From CAVVEC01 sp963747105 (GTDB taxonomy: Bacteria > Acidobacteriota > Terriglobia > Terriglobales > Acidobacteriaceae), in assembly GCA_963747105.1 (NCBI GenBank), contig CAVVEC010000002.1, positions 248,001 through 312,000 of the forward strand: DNA of 64,000 nucleotides, written 5' to 3'. Position 1 is the stretch's first letter. Every line of letters starts with the position of its first letter. Below are positions 36,399-47,262 of the stretch, piece after piece. Both the position numbers and the translations under genes were made by a program. The notes beneath the pieces are model-generated. The model worked only from the letters and a program-made list of their open reading frames with translations. It was not told the origin of the DNA and ran no database searches.

Positions 36399-37163
36399 AT
36401 GTTTGGTCATGGAAATGGTCGGCGAGAAGATAACCTGCAGGCCGTCATTCTTGACATGGATGGCGTGATTATTGACAGTCATCCGGTCCATCTCCGAGCG
36501 TGGCAGAAGTTTTTAGAAACTCTAGGTAGAAAAGTCTCTGATAGTGACCTGGCCTACATACTGGACGGCAGGAAACGCACCGAGATTTTGCGTCATTTCT
36601 TCGGGGACCTGTCGGAGTTGGAGATTCTCGAATATGGAAATCGTAAGGACGAGTTCTTTCGACAGGCCGCCCTCGATGTGACGCCGGTGCCGGGTGTGCT
36701 GGAGTTTCTCGCCCAATTAAGGGAAAGAAAGATCACCCTGGCGGTTGCGACCTCCGCGAGTGCAACGCGGACGCGCTCGACCCTTAACCGGCTGCAACTC
36801 AGGAACCACCTCCAGGTAGTGGTTACAGGTGACGACATTGACCAGGGGAAACCGGATCCGAGCATCTACCGGGTCGCCTGCCAGCGACTTGGTGTCTCAC
36901 CGGGGAACGCGTTAGCCTTTGAGGATGCGGTGTCAGGAATCCGGGCGGCGAAGGGTGCGCGCGTGTGTTGTATTGCTGTGGCCGGGCATGAGCCTTTTGA
37001 GAAACTTCGAGAGGCGGGGGCCGACCACGTTATTGAAAACTTCGTCGGCCTCTCCTTAACCGAGTTGGAGACCGTCCTCGCGCGCAATCATCGGCGCTCT
37101 TCTTCCGCCAAAGGCTGGCAAAGGCCGCACAATTTACGCAATCTTGCTCCTTTGAAGGAGTGA
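36399..37163 (+). CDS. HAD-superfamily phosphatase / beta-phosphoglucomutase-like protein
   Basis: About 254 residues from the ATG at 36399. HAD motif I is VILDMDGVIIDSHPVHLRAW, motif II ITLAVATSAS, motif III the K of QGKPDPSIYRVACQRLGVSP, and motif IV LAFEDAVSGIRAAKGA. The helical cap (about residues 30-90) makes it the beta-PGM/GPH type. Following hddC by 16 bp, it may replace GmhB as the phosphatase of the heptose pathway, though the sequence is closer to the PGM type than to GmhB. The TGA stop overlaps the ATG of the next gene. Confidence 0.82.
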   Translation: MFGHGNGRREDNLQAVILDMDGVIIDSHPVHLRAWQKFLETLGRKVSDSDLAYILDGRKRTEILRHFFGDLSELEILEYGNRKDEFFRQAALDVTPVPGVLEFLAQLRERKITLAVATSASATRTRSTLNRLQLRNHLQVVVTGDDIDQGKPDPSIYRVACQRLGVSPGNALAFEDAVSGIRAAKGARVCCIAVAGHEPFEKLREAGADHVIENFVGLSLTELETVLARNHRRSSSAKGWQRPHNLRNLAPLKE

Positions 37164-39055
37164 TGGCAACAGCTTCTCAGGCATTTCGACGGCGCGCGCT
37201 TAAGATCGCCTTGACGAATCTCGTATTCGTTATCGGGATATCTGCTCATGCACCGTCACTACAGGCTCATCCCGCGCAAGAAGCCCGCTCTTCTCCGATC
37301 CGGATTCTGGTTACTTCCGGAACCGACATCGGTGCGCAAGTAAACGCGGCGATTAAGACTCTCCAAGGCAAACCAGGAACCATTGAACTGCCAGCCGGAT
37401 CCTACATTCAGTCAAGAACAATCTCGGTGTCAGGCACTGGCGTTCGCATTCTTGGCGCGTCTGCCGGAACTGTGCTCAACTACGACTCCGTGAACTATCG
37501 TTTGGTTGATTCTGCGGATTCAACGAACGGCTGGAAGGGATCTGGTGTGAAGTTCGCGGTGCAAAACGAGATAGGAGAGGATCATCCGGATCCAATCCAG
37601 GGTGATGGATATCTTGAGGTGGATACGCAAGGTGGTGGCGAGCGGCAAGTCTCGAAATCGATTCCGAGTACGAGCTTTGATTCTGCCGCAAACATTGGAG
37701 TGTGGCTTACTTTGAACCTCACGATGGGACCTCCACATGAAATCGAGTTCTTCGTTTCTGATGGACTACACCTTGCATATTGGAAGCTAAAGCCGTTGTT
37801 TTTCCATGATCAGTGGAGGTTTTTTGAACTTGATCGCCCTCACCCATCGGGCGATGACGGTGGGCTGCCGGACATGAAGGCGATCACCGCGATTGGCTTT
37901 CGGGGCCTCATTCCCGGTGCGAAGTACTACTTTGGTCCAGTGTCGCTATACACTCCAACCGGGCCTTCCATTGTGTTCACTTCGTGCGCGCAGTGTTCGC
38001 TGGAAGATGTACGCATCCAGTGGGAACCGGCCGCGGGGTCAGACCCTGTGGTCGAGGTGGGGCATGATAGCCACGAAGTGGTGCTGACGAACGTACACAC
38101 CGTCGGGGGAGCTAACGGATTCAGTTTGACTGGAAATAGCTCGGAAAGTACTTGCAAAGCCTGCACGGCTGAAGCTGCTTCGGTAAATGGCTTCTACTTG
38201 CAGGGCAATACCATGTCGAATCAGTTGCTAGATGTACAGGCCAATCGAAACGTTACCGGGATCGTTGTCGGACAGGGATCCACGCATAACTTCATCTCAT
38301 CCCCCCATTTAGTTCGAGATAACAGCTCGGGGATGATCATTGACGGCAGCGACAACCAGATCACGAATCCGTACCTGGAAACCTGGATGTCGATGGGTCT
38401 GGTGGTACGGGGTGCGACCCGTAACTCGATATCCGGCCTGGTGGCCAGCTCAGCGGTCGGGGAGACCGCGGTCCAGTTTTTTGGCAACGCATCCTATAAC
38501 ACGTTGTCCAATACTTCAATCGAGCAATCCGGTGGAAACGGTTTGGACCTAGGCGGCGGAGCAGGCTTACCATTTGAGAACACGATTGATTCGTTGACGG
38601 TGCACAATTCCGGCAGGAGTTCGTGGCATGGAGGGCCGGGGGCAACTGCTGAAGGCCGGGGCATTTGCATCTGCGGTGCGACGGGAAATTCCTTTTCGCA
38701 CGTGCAACTCTACGATGCGGGGCAGCAAGGAGGAGCGAGGGGAGTCGAGGGCATCCTCATCACGGGTTCTTCCCGTAATCGATTGGACGATGTGCTGATT
38801 GAGCATGCTAAACACGAGGGCATTTCGATGTGGGGATCCTCGGACAATCAGATGCACAACATTCGGTTGGTTAACAATGGGTCTGCGGGAAAATACTACG
38901 GGATGCGTATCGATCCGACTTCCCAGCGTACGACGATCGACGATATTTGCTATGCCGGAAACAGCGGAGGCGCCCTGCAAGACCTGAGCCATTCCTCAGT
39001 AATCAGCAACGCCCGGAAGATCAATGGGTCGGAGTCGAGTTCCGGGTGTCCCTAG
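37163..39055 (+). CDS. Secreted right-handed parallel beta-helix protein
   Basis: A 630-residue protein with a signal peptide (ALTNLVFVIGISAHAPSLQA). From about residue 45 it has TDIGAQVNAAIKTLQGKPGT followed by IELPAGSYIQSRTISV, the usual start of pectate-lyase-like helices. Many repeats of short beta strands and N/G turns follow: LTNVHTVGGANGFSLTGNSS, NVTGIVVGQGSTHNFISSPH, MIIDGSDNQITNPY, ISMWGSSDNQMHNIRLVNNG. Such proteins in EPS clusters are polysaccharide lyases, hydrolases or epimerases (AlgG-like). No catalytic residues can be assigned by eye. AAGGAG precedes the start, which overlaps the previous stop. Confidence 0.8.
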   Translation: MATASQAFRRRALKIALTNLVFVIGISAHAPSLQAHPAQEARSSPIRILVTSGTDIGAQVNAAIKTLQGKPGTIELPAGSYIQSRTISVSGTGVRILGASAGTVLNYDSVNYRLVDSADSTNGWKGSGVKFAVQNEIGEDHPDPIQGDGYLEVDTQGGGERQVSKSIPSTSFDSAANIGVWLTLNLTMGPPHEIEFFVSDGLHLAYWKLKPLFFHDQWRFFELDRPHPSGDDGGLPDMKAITAIGFRGLIPGAKYYFGPVSLYTPTGPSIVFTSCAQCSLEDVRIQWEPAAGSDPVVEVGHDSHEVVLTNVHTVGGANGFSLTGNSSESTCKACTAEAASVNGFYLQGNTMSNQLLDVQANRNVTGIVVGQGSTHNFISSPHLVRDNSSGMIIDGSDNQITNPYLETWMSMGLVVRGATRNSISGLVASSAVGETAVQFFGNASYNTLSNTSIEQSGGNGLDLGGGAGLPFENTIDSLTVHNSGRSSWHGGPGATAEGRGICICGATGNSFSHVQLYDAGQQGGARGVEGILITGSSRNRLDDVLIEHAKHEGISMWGSSDNQMHNIRLVNNGSAGKYYGMRIDPTSQRTTIDDICYAGNSGGALQDLSHSSVISNARKINGSESSSGCP

Positions 39056-39262
39056 GCTCGAAATCGAGAACAAAAACTTCTCCCACACCTGCCCTACCCA
39101 TACCTGCCTAAGCCCCTAAATTTCCTCGCCCTTCACCGCAACTAAACAGCTCATCTGGTGTCATAGTAGTTGACCGCGATCTCGGCACAGGTCCAGAATG
39201 GACTGGCCGGGCTCTACTTCGTCTCGGTCGCGGCTTAACCATACTCCAGGTTCCAAGAGTGC

Positions 39263-42200
39263 TTGGAGGACACCATGAAGCCTTCGCGCTGGATCTACCT
39301 CCTCCTGTTAGTGGGAATTGCCGCATTCCTTCTGGCCACGCCAGGAATTCATTTCAAGGATGCAACCAGGGCCTTGGCCGCCCCTCCGTCGCTCGGTCAG
39401 ACTATCAAACCGGCGGCGCTTTTTTTTGAGCAGAACAATGGCCAAGTTGAGGCCTCTGTGCGGTTTATCGCCCATGGGCCGCAGTATGATCTCTTGCTTC
39501 GCAGCTCTGAGATAGCCTTCAAACCCAAGACAAACTTCCCGGGCGGAGAAGAAGTTTCGCTCAGCTTTCGGGGTCATGACGACAAGCTTATTGTTCAGGG
39601 GAAGGACCATCTGCCCGCAGTGGTCAACTACTACGTCGGAACGGATCCCAACCTTTGGCTTTCTGGTATTCCCACATTCGCGCAGGTCCGATATCAGAAT
39701 GTCTTCCCAGGTGTAGATGCTCTGTTTCATGGTGGGAACGGAGGTGTGGAGTTCGATTTCCAGGTAGCGCCGGGCGCCGATCCGCGGCAGATCCGTCTAA
39801 AGCTTTCCGGTTCTTACGCACTCTCCGGAGGCGATCTCCTCGTCGGAGAGCAAGGCTGGATGCGCCTTCAGAAACCGCGCGCCTACCAGGTGGTTGATGG
39901 TAAAGAGCGCGATGTCTCCGCAGAGTACGTTATCTCCGAAGGCGAAGTCGGGATCGCGATTGGGGAATATGACCGCACTCGAAGCCTGGTTATCGATCCC
40001 GTTGTGCTGTATCAGGGATACGTGCCCCCGATGGGGAGCGGGTTCCTTCAGAGTCCCGCGACCGTAGCTGCTGACGCTACGGGAAATGCCTACGTGTTGG
40101 TCCAGCAATCCTCCTAGCAGGGTACCGGCGCGTGCGTCATAACCAAGTTCAGCCCAGCGGGTGCACTGGTCTACCAAACAACCTACGGAGCCACAGGCGG
40201 CCTGTGGTGCAACGCAATTGCAGTCGACGCGCAAGCCAATACCTATATTACGGGGGCGACCGACGGAGGGATTCCGACAACAAATGGCGTGGTGCAGCCG
40301 AATTATGGCGGTAACAACGACGCCTTCGCCGCAAAGCTCACAAACACGGGACAATTGGTGTATGGAACCTACATTGGCGGCAGCGGTCAGGACTGGGGCT
40401 ACGGCATCGCCGTTGACACAAACGGAAACGCGTATCTCACCGGATCGACCATGTCGAACGATTTTCCTCTTGCCAGCCCGTTCCAATCCAGCTTGAACGG
40501 TCCATCCGACGCGTTTGTTTCTGTGTTGAATCCTACAGCTTCCGCTTTCGTGTATTCCACCTATCTTGGGGGAAGTGCTGACGACTCTGGCTCCGGCATT
40601 GGCGTTGACACGATGGGCAACGCCAATATTGCAGGCCTTACCAACTCCAGTGATTTTCCAATCAAGAACGCGCTGCAGCCCTCTTGTAACAACCCACCAT
40701 GTCAATTCTTGACTAAGTTCGATTCCAGTGGTTCTTCCTTGATTTATTCCACGTTCCTTACCTTGGGCTTTCAGTCCACGGCGGCAATCGTGGTCGACCA
40801 GAGCGGCAATGCTTTTGTGGCAGGAGAGGGACTTAGCAACGTCGTGACCGTTGTGGATGTGAGCGCCTCGGGTTCGCTGAACTTCTCCGATTCGATTACC
40901 GGCCCAGACAGCGCTACGGTCGGCGTGGGAGTGGACACGGCGGGTAACCTTTACGTTGGGGCTGGGAGTCAGGAGACCAAGTTCGGTACGGGTCCCAGCC
41001 TGGTGGCGTCATACACGAACTCCGGGACGGCCATTTATTCAATACAGCCGCCAGCGCTCGGTGTTACTGGCGTGGCTGGCGCCGACGCGGGAAACGTGTA
41101 TGTAGTGGGTTTTCCCGACAACAACGAGACCTTTTTCTCGGTCAACATGAACCAGCCCACGTCCGGGGCTTTTATCTCCAAAATCTCGGCGCAGGATGCT
41201 CCGGCTTTGGGCTATAGTTCGGCATTGCTTGCTTTTGGGTATCAGCAGATTGGAGTGCAGAGTCAGCCGCAAACCGTGGAATTAGCGGATCTTGGCTCGG
41301 CAACACTCGACCTGAACAGCATTGTTGTCAGCGGCCCGGGCTTCGCTCCAAGCAATCCGATAACTTGCGGGGCGACAGTGTCTGCGTGGGCCACCTGCAA
41401 CTATTCCGTCACATTCACTCCGACGAATGGAAACCCGGCCACCGGCGCCATCACGATCACTGACAACTCGCTGGGGAGCCCGCATGTAATTCAGCTCACG
41501 GGTCAGGGAGCGGCTCCCGCAGTCGGCCTCAATCCTGCAAGTTTGTCTTTCCCGAACACGGTGGTTGGGCACAGCAGCCAGCCTGAAGTAGTGACGCTCA
41601 CGGATACGGGTCACGAGAACTTGAGCATTTCGCGAATCTCGATCTCTGGCGATTTCAGCGAAACCAACGATTGCGGAACAGGGCTGGGACCAGGTCAAAA
41701 GTGTTCCATCAGTGTGACCTTCACACCGACCGGGCTCGGCAATCGAATGGGCATGGTAACGATCAGCGACAGCGCCAGCAACAGTCCGCAAACGGTTCCG
41801 CTGTCCGGCACAGGAGTCAGCGGTGGATTGAGTCTCGAGGTGGCGCCGGGCGGCTCGGGCTCAGCTACGGTACCGGCTGGTCAGACCGCGAACTATGACC
41901 TCGAAATCGGCGGAGCAGGTTTCAGCGGCATGGCTACGCTGACTTGCAGCGGCGCGCCAACGGGTGCAAATTGCTCGCTGCCGTCGAGCATGAACGTGAA
42001 TGGGAATACGGCCAGCCCCTTCACGGTCTCAGTGACGACGATGTCGCGAACCATGGGGCAACACCTGGGGCCTGCTGACGGGCGATCTCGCTGGCTGTGG
42101 GCTACGACCTTGCTGGGGATGGTGATTTTGCCGATCGGGAGTTGCCGGAAGAAACTGAAGAAACTATGGCTTGGCCGCATGCGCGTCTTGCCGATTGTGT

Positions 42201-42346
42201 TGCTCTTGTTCGTCTGCTCGTGTGGAGGCGGTAGCGGATCGACATCAAATCCGAACGGCACTCCCGCGGGAACATATCAACTGACCGTAGCCGCGAAATC
42301 CGGAGCGACCAATCAGTCCATCCCACTGACTCTGATCGTCGAGTAA
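39263..42346 (+). CDS. SBBP / choice-of-anchor surface protein with an in-frame TAG
   Basis: Starts at 39263 behind GGAGGACACC with a signal peptide (IYLLLLVGIAAFLLATPG). An N-terminal FEQNNGQVEASVRFIAHGPQ domain is followed by SBBP propeller repeats (GTYIGGSGQDWGYGIAVDTN, STYLGGSADDSGSGIGVDTM). Two choice-of-anchor D Ig-like domains (VTFTPTNGNPATGAITITDN; SVTFTPTGLGNRMGMVTISD) and a C-terminal tail with CSCGGGSG come next. Codon 285 is TAG (40115-40117), but the same frame continues in perfect register for 743 more codons, including SBBP sequence directly after the stop. It is therefore one gene with a nonsense change, or a base error. Likely an outer-surface protein of unknown role. Confidence 0.8.
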
Positions 42347-42476
42347 GGAGGGCTGTTGAAGCTTTGGAGCTTGATGTGTCTTGTTGTCGCAAACACCAGT
42401 GTTGGCGCAGGCCACCCGGTACGCCTGGCTAATCAGGCTCTGGTCCCGGTGGCCTCCACTTCAGCAAACGGCACTT

Positions 42477-42513
42477 CCGCGCGACGCTGCTTCTACTGCT
42501 GCCAGGTCACCCC
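42477..42513. repeat. 37-bp perfect direct repeat, left copy
   Basis: Identical to 45382-45418 over 37 bases, and the two copies flank the first FG-GAP gene. Read on the minus strand this copy encodes GVTWQQ-stop, the last residues of the arylsulfotransferase-like gene that ends inside the right copy. It therefore looks like a stranded 3' end of that gene. Confidence 0.85.
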
Positions 42514-42632
42514 GGCAAAATCGGCCTGCCAGGCTGCACTTCGTTGCCCTCGCGGCTTGAACGGTTCGCTAGTTGTGCGGGTTGCACCGGAGGGCGCTTC
42601 AGAGAAATGTGACCCGCACCAAGGAGGTGCAT

Positions 42633-45373
42633 GTGTACCGGGCGCAACACAGATTGAAATTCGCTCTCCTGTTTGTTCTCTTTGTGCTCTTCGCCTCAAC
42701 CGCCAGCGGCCAGACTCAAAACCCATTTTTTCAGCCGCCGCTGTACGCGACCTATAGCCAAACCCTCACCGCCGATTTCAATCAAGATGGGAACGCTGAT
42801 TTGGTCGCTGCCCATGGAGCAGTGTTGCTCGGCAATGGGGATGGCACGTTTCGAAAGTGGCACACCGTTGAACCTGAATGGAATAACTGCTTCCTTAATC
42901 GCAACGGCAGATTTCAACGGCGACGGGAAACCCGACATATTGCTGGCGGGGTCATCGACCTTCGTGTATGTCTTCATGGGCAAAGGGGACGGCACCTTCC
43001 AGCCGGCGGTGAGCACGAACATTGGAACCACCCTAACCGTAATTTCTGCGGCAGACGTAAACGGGGACGGCAAAGCGGACATCCTGGCATTGGGTAACTT
43101 GGGTGGCGGCACTGCGCTGTGGGAGTTTATCGGTAACGGGGACGGAACATTTGCGGCTGGAGTGCAGATTACGAATGCCGCGAATCCAACCGCCCCGTTG
43201 AGGTTGGGCGATTTCAATGGCGACGGCAAGCCCGACATCGCAGTGGGGGACAGTGGCGTCGGGATCGAGGTCTTGCTCAACAACGGCAGTGGTACTTTTC
43301 AGAATCCCATCATTGTGTCGCTACCGTACTTTACCGGTGCCATGTTCGCCGGCGATTTCAATGGCGACCACAAGCTGGACCTTGTCGTTTCCATTTACGT
43401 TTGTGGTTCGGGCAATAACGAGGCAGTTACACTTTTGGGGAATGGAGATGGGACCTTTCAATCTCCGATCGTGGCCATCCCGCCGGACCGCTACGGATCG
43501 TTGGTTGCGGCTGCTGACCTGAACGGAGACGGCAGGAGTGACCTGGTGCAAGATGTTTTTGAGGAGCCCGCTGTTGAAATCTACCTAAGCAACGGAGATG
43601 GAACCTTCACCGCTGGGAGTAGCTATCTTCAGTATGGTCCGACCTCTAGTTCGTTCCTCGTAGCAGATTTCAATGGAGATAACAAACCCGATTTGGCTGC
43701 TATGGGTGAAGTGTTGCTCGGCAATGGTGATGGTACTTTTCAAGGAAATCGAGCAGTTCTTGTCCTGTATGTGGGCTACACGTTGGCGGGCTTTACGTCC
43801 GAAGCCATTGGTGACTTCAATGGCGACGGCAGTCCCGACGTGGCGACAGTTTCCAACACTGGTCCATTTATTTATCTCAACGATGGCGCGGGGAACCTCT
43901 CTCTGGCTTATTCCTATACCCCGGGTGGATATGTCCTAGGTATGCCAACTGCCGACGTGAACGGCGACGCCAAGCTCGATCTCGTTCTCCTTGGGTACGC
44001 CAACAACTCACCGAACCTGACGCTAATGCTGGGGAACGGAGACGGCAGCTTTGGCTCGCCCACAGTTTTCTTTCAGGGTCCGATGTCCCCGCCCGTTGTG
44101 CTCGCCGATTTTAACGGTGATCACCGCCCAGATGTGGCTGTACTGTTAAACGGTGAAGTGGGAATTTTTCTGAATAACGGGAACGGCACATTTGCTTCCC
44201 CAGCCTCTTACTTCGTCGGCAATAGCCCAACCTCATTCGTTACCGGCGACTTCAACAATGACGGCAAGATGGACATCGTCGCAGTGAGTTCGGCGGGCAT
44301 AGGTTTTCTGTTAGGCAATGGTGATGGGACCTTTCAGCCAGTGGCTTTCTCGATGCCCGGCACCTTCTATGCAGTGAGCGCGGCCGCCGATCTCAATCAT
44401 GACGGTAACCTCGACCTGGTTGCCGTTGCTTACGCGGGCAACGGGCAGGGCTATGTTCTCTCCGTTCTCCTCGGCAAAGGCGACGGTACCTTTACCGTGC
44501 TGCCACCGACGAATCTTCCCTTTGAAAGCTCATATGGACCTACGGTAGTAAGCGTTGCTGATGTAAATGGGGACGGCATACCCGATCTCGTATGGGCCAT
44601 CCAGCAGAGCAGCCCCCGTCAAATCTTAGCGGCACTTGGAAAGGGAGATGGCACCTTCGGCAGCCAGATCACCATCTTCTCAACAACTATCTTCCCCAAC
44701 GAAGGCCCCACTCTGTTGACGCTGCTCGCCGACTTGAAACACGACAGCAAGCCTGACGTAGTCGCCAGCATAGATAACGTGGTGGTCACTCTGCTGAACG
44801 TTAGCCAACCGGGTTTCACAATGGCTACTTCTCCGCTTTCGCCGGCAACGATCGCGGCTGGTGGCTCGGCTACATCGCAGGTGAGTGTAAACTCATTATG
44901 GGGATTCAAAGGCTCGGTTTCGCTTTCTTGCAGCAGCATCACTCTGAACGGGACTACAGCAACCACGGCACCGCCCACGTGCTCATTTAATCCCGCTTCC
45001 GTGGCCAACGGCTCCGGGACTTCGATGCTAACCGTCAGTACCACGGGGAGTTCAGCGATGCTCCGTCCCGAAGCCACACGCCACCCAGGATTGTTCTACG
45101 CGATGTGGCTGCCTTTCGCGGCATGGTGTTGATGGCACAGGGCTCTGCTTCGCACATCGCAGGAGAAAGTTATTGGGCGCGCTGCTTGTGTGCTTGATAC
45201 TTTCAAGCCTGATCGTTCTGGCAGCCTGTGGCGGGGGAAGCGGGAATTTAGGCGGCAGCAATGGCAGCGGCGGTACACCCCCCGGTGTCTACACTCTTAC
45301 TGTGACGGGAACTTACACCTCAGGATCATCACGGTTGAGCCATAGTGCGAACCTGACCCTAGTGGTGCAATAA
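42633..45373 (+). CDS. FG-GAP/VCBS-repeat surface protein, copy 1 (three frame breaks)
   Basis: The GTG start at 42633 follows AAGGAGGTGCAT, as in the second copy. It has a signal peptide (ALLFVLFVLFASTASGQ), then QNPFFQPPLYATYSQTLTAD and about 14 FG-GAP-type calcium-binding repeats (DFNGDGKPDILL, GNGDGTFQ). A C-terminal Ig-like region, a membrane segment (LFYAMWL) and a tail with VCLILSSLIVLAACGGGSG and GTPPGVYTLTVTG complete it. Frame breaks: one extra A at 42854-42856, one missing base near 45117, one missing base near 45137. Correcting all three gives exactly 914 codons. Probably a beta-propeller on the cell surface; the ligand is unknown. Confidence 0.8.
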
Positions 45374-45381
45374 GGCTACTG

Positions 45382-45418
45382 CCGCGCGACGCTGCTTCTA
45401 CTGCTGCCAGGTCACCCC
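45382..45418. repeat. 37-bp perfect direct repeat, right copy
   Basis: Matches 42477-42513 exactly. It covers the last codons and stop (45398-45400) of the minus-strand arylsulfotransferase-like gene plus 16 bases beyond it. Confidence 0.85.
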
Positions 45419-46948
45419 AGGATAAAGACTGGGAATCCGATAAGCCCGGTACGCATTCGCTCCCTGGATGTTCATCTGCCAAACAACCGCCGGATTCGCT
45501 GTTTGGGTAACCTCCATGACTTGTGAAGCTGTTGGGTCCTGAAAAAATGGCTCGGAGAGGTCGAACTCCACGTTGCCGTTCGCGAGCTGACCAATGCTCC
45601 CGCCCCAGAAAGTAAACAGTCCGGGCGAGTCTTGCCACTGCAGGCCAGCGGTCTTCGTACTCTCGTCAATCTGATAGATGGTGCCGCGACTCTGGCATGG
45701 GGCGTTGCCTGGATTGCCACACAGATCTCCGTTGCCATCCAGGACTCGCGCATTTCCATCATCAAATACAGCTAATGTCACCTGTGAGCCATTGAAGCTG
45801 ATTGGATTGGGGAAATGCTGACCATAGAACCACTGGCTCGGATCTCCTCCCGCCAACGTAAAGTCGCCATCGTAACCCAACTTCCAGAGAATATCACCAG
45901 CGCCTTGCCCGTTGGCATAGTCGATCTTCAAGATCCAGCTCTGGTTTCGCATGGAGAGCAGGAGGTTACCATCAGTCGGTGAGTACACGATGGCATTGCT
46001 GTGGGTCCAGTCGGGTAATCCCTGGAGGTGGCGGTTCACATCAAGGTGATCGAAACTAGACCACGCCCACACGACGTTCCAATTGGGATCGAGATCTATC
46101 AAAGCATCGCCTACGACGTTGGTCACTCCTGGATAACCCGGAAGATCGGTGAACTCCTTGAACGTATTGGCCAAAACTATCCAATCACCATCGGGCAGCA
46201 CAGTTACGTCGTGGTGGAACTGTGTTACTGAAAAAGCATAACCCTTTGCTTGCAGCCCTCGGCTTACCTGGGCGGGGGAGATCTGACGAATCACATTCCC
46301 GGCCAAATCGATTTCCTGCAACGCGAAGCCGTCGAATCCTGAGCTCGGGACTATCAAGAAATGCCCATTTGTCATCGGTTTGAGCGGGGACGGATAATTT
46401 CCCTGACCCACGTCGTAATACCAAATAACGTTACCCTCGAGATCGGTGACGAGCGCCTCCAAGATATGGGCGTCATTCTGTGACACCAGGTCGAGCAATT
46501 CGACCCCCGCTGAAGGCGCCAGCTTAAGATTCGGCTGTGTAACCGTGAACCCGGGCGTAATTAGAGTGGGACTCAGCGGGCCGGTGGTGAAGGTCTGATC
46601 CTGATCTACCCACGAACCCCCACCGTACCAGTCCACGTGGGCCCGCATGTGATAGGTCGTTTTAGCCTTCATTCCGGCTACAAGGACATTCACAGTCTGG
46701 CCAAACGCCGTCGTCGGAGGCGTTGAGGACGTCTGCCTTCCATACGTTGTATCGGCTCCGAACTCGACCCAGGCCGTAGCGTCTCTCCGAGGAATCGTCA
46801 CCTGGTATTGAGCCACCAGTGGATTCTGCGTGGTGCCCATGGTGGTAGTAGGGTTCCCGTAGTTGAGCCCGGAGCCGCAGCCGAGGGTTGCGACTGCAAA
46901 GAGAACTGCACAAACAATAAGCATGACCTGCAAGGATCGGGTCTTCAT
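45398..46948 (-). CDS. Arylsulfotransferase (ASST)-like lipoprotein
   Basis: About 516 residues from the ATG at 46948 (GAGGAAAA upstream; the frame is open to 46978). N-terminal lipoprotein signal SLQVMLIVCAVLFAVATLGC, then a fibronectin-like/N-terminal domain. The propeller reads DLEGNVIWYYDVGQGNYPSP, NGHFLIVPSSG, FHHDVTVLPDGDWIVLANT, LIDLDPNWNVVWAWSSFDHL, DWTHSNAIVYSPTDGNLLLS, MRNQSWILKID and YGQHFPNPISF. The conserved His residues in HHDV and WTHSN and the arginine in MRNQ are those used by arylsulfotransferases, which move sulfate between phenolic acceptors. It may sulfate or bind an extracellular glycan or lipid; this is not shown. It converges on the FG-GAP copy 1 gene. Confidence 0.82.
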   Translation of the reverse strand: MKTRSLQVMLIVCAVLFAVATLGCGSGLNYGNPTTTMGTTQNPLVAQYQVTIPRRDATAWVEFGADTTYGRQTSSTPPTTAFGQTVNVLVAGMKAKTTYHMRAHVDWYGGGSWVDQDQTFTTGPLSPTLITPGFTVTQPNLKLAPSAGVELLDLVSQNDAHILEALVTDLEGNVIWYYDVGQGNYPSPLKPMTNGHFLIVPSSGFDGFALQEIDLAGNVIRQISPAQVSRGLQAKGYAFSVTQFHHDVTVLPDGDWIVLANTFKEFTDLPGYPGVTNVVGDALIDLDPNWNVVWAWSSFDHLDVNRHLQGLPDWTHSNAIVYSPTDGNLLLSMRNQSWILKIDYANGQGAGDILWKLGYDGDFTLAGGDPSQWFYGQHFPNPISFNGSQVTLAVFDDGNARVLDGNGDLCGNPGNAPCQSRGTIYQIDESTKTAGLQWQDSPGLFTFWGGSIGQLANGNVEFDLSEPFFQDPTASQVMEVTQTANPAVVWQMNIQGANAYRAYRIPSLYPGVTWQQ

Positions 46949-47031
46949 AGTTCTGTATTTTCCTCGCGCCTTGGCCACAGCTTAGGCGTTCAGGTTACCG
47001 GGGAGACATTCTGTGGCCGTAGATCGTTAAT

Positions 47032-47057
47032 ATTATACGCAACTCACAAAGTGTCAA
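47032..47057 (-). promoter_or_regulatory. Candidate sigma-70-type promoter for the ASST-like gene
   Basis: On the minus strand TTGACA (47057-47052) and TATAAT (47037-47032) are both perfect hexamers, but the spacer is only 14 bases. A shifted -10 (TAATAT) would give 16. It lies about 85 bases before the ASST-like start codon. Confidence 0.45.
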
Positions 47058-47262
47058 GTGGGCACCGCGAATGGAGAAACGCAGCCGGGAGTTTGGCCGG
47101 GCGGCTGCGGACAATCGTCGGCGGCTGGTCGAGTCGCGCAGGCAGCCGTGTCAAACCTTACCCACTTGAAGAGTGCACAAAAGCGAGGGCTTGATACAAT
47201 CAGCAACGAGCGGTGTCGGCGTACCAAGAACAGATACGACCACCACTGGCGAGCATAAGAGA

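Noticed and set aside
40115..40117. Pyrrolysine or other amber recoding in the SBBP protein
   Set aside because: No pyrrolysine genes or special tRNA are seen, the family does not use it, and many other sequence errors are present nearby.
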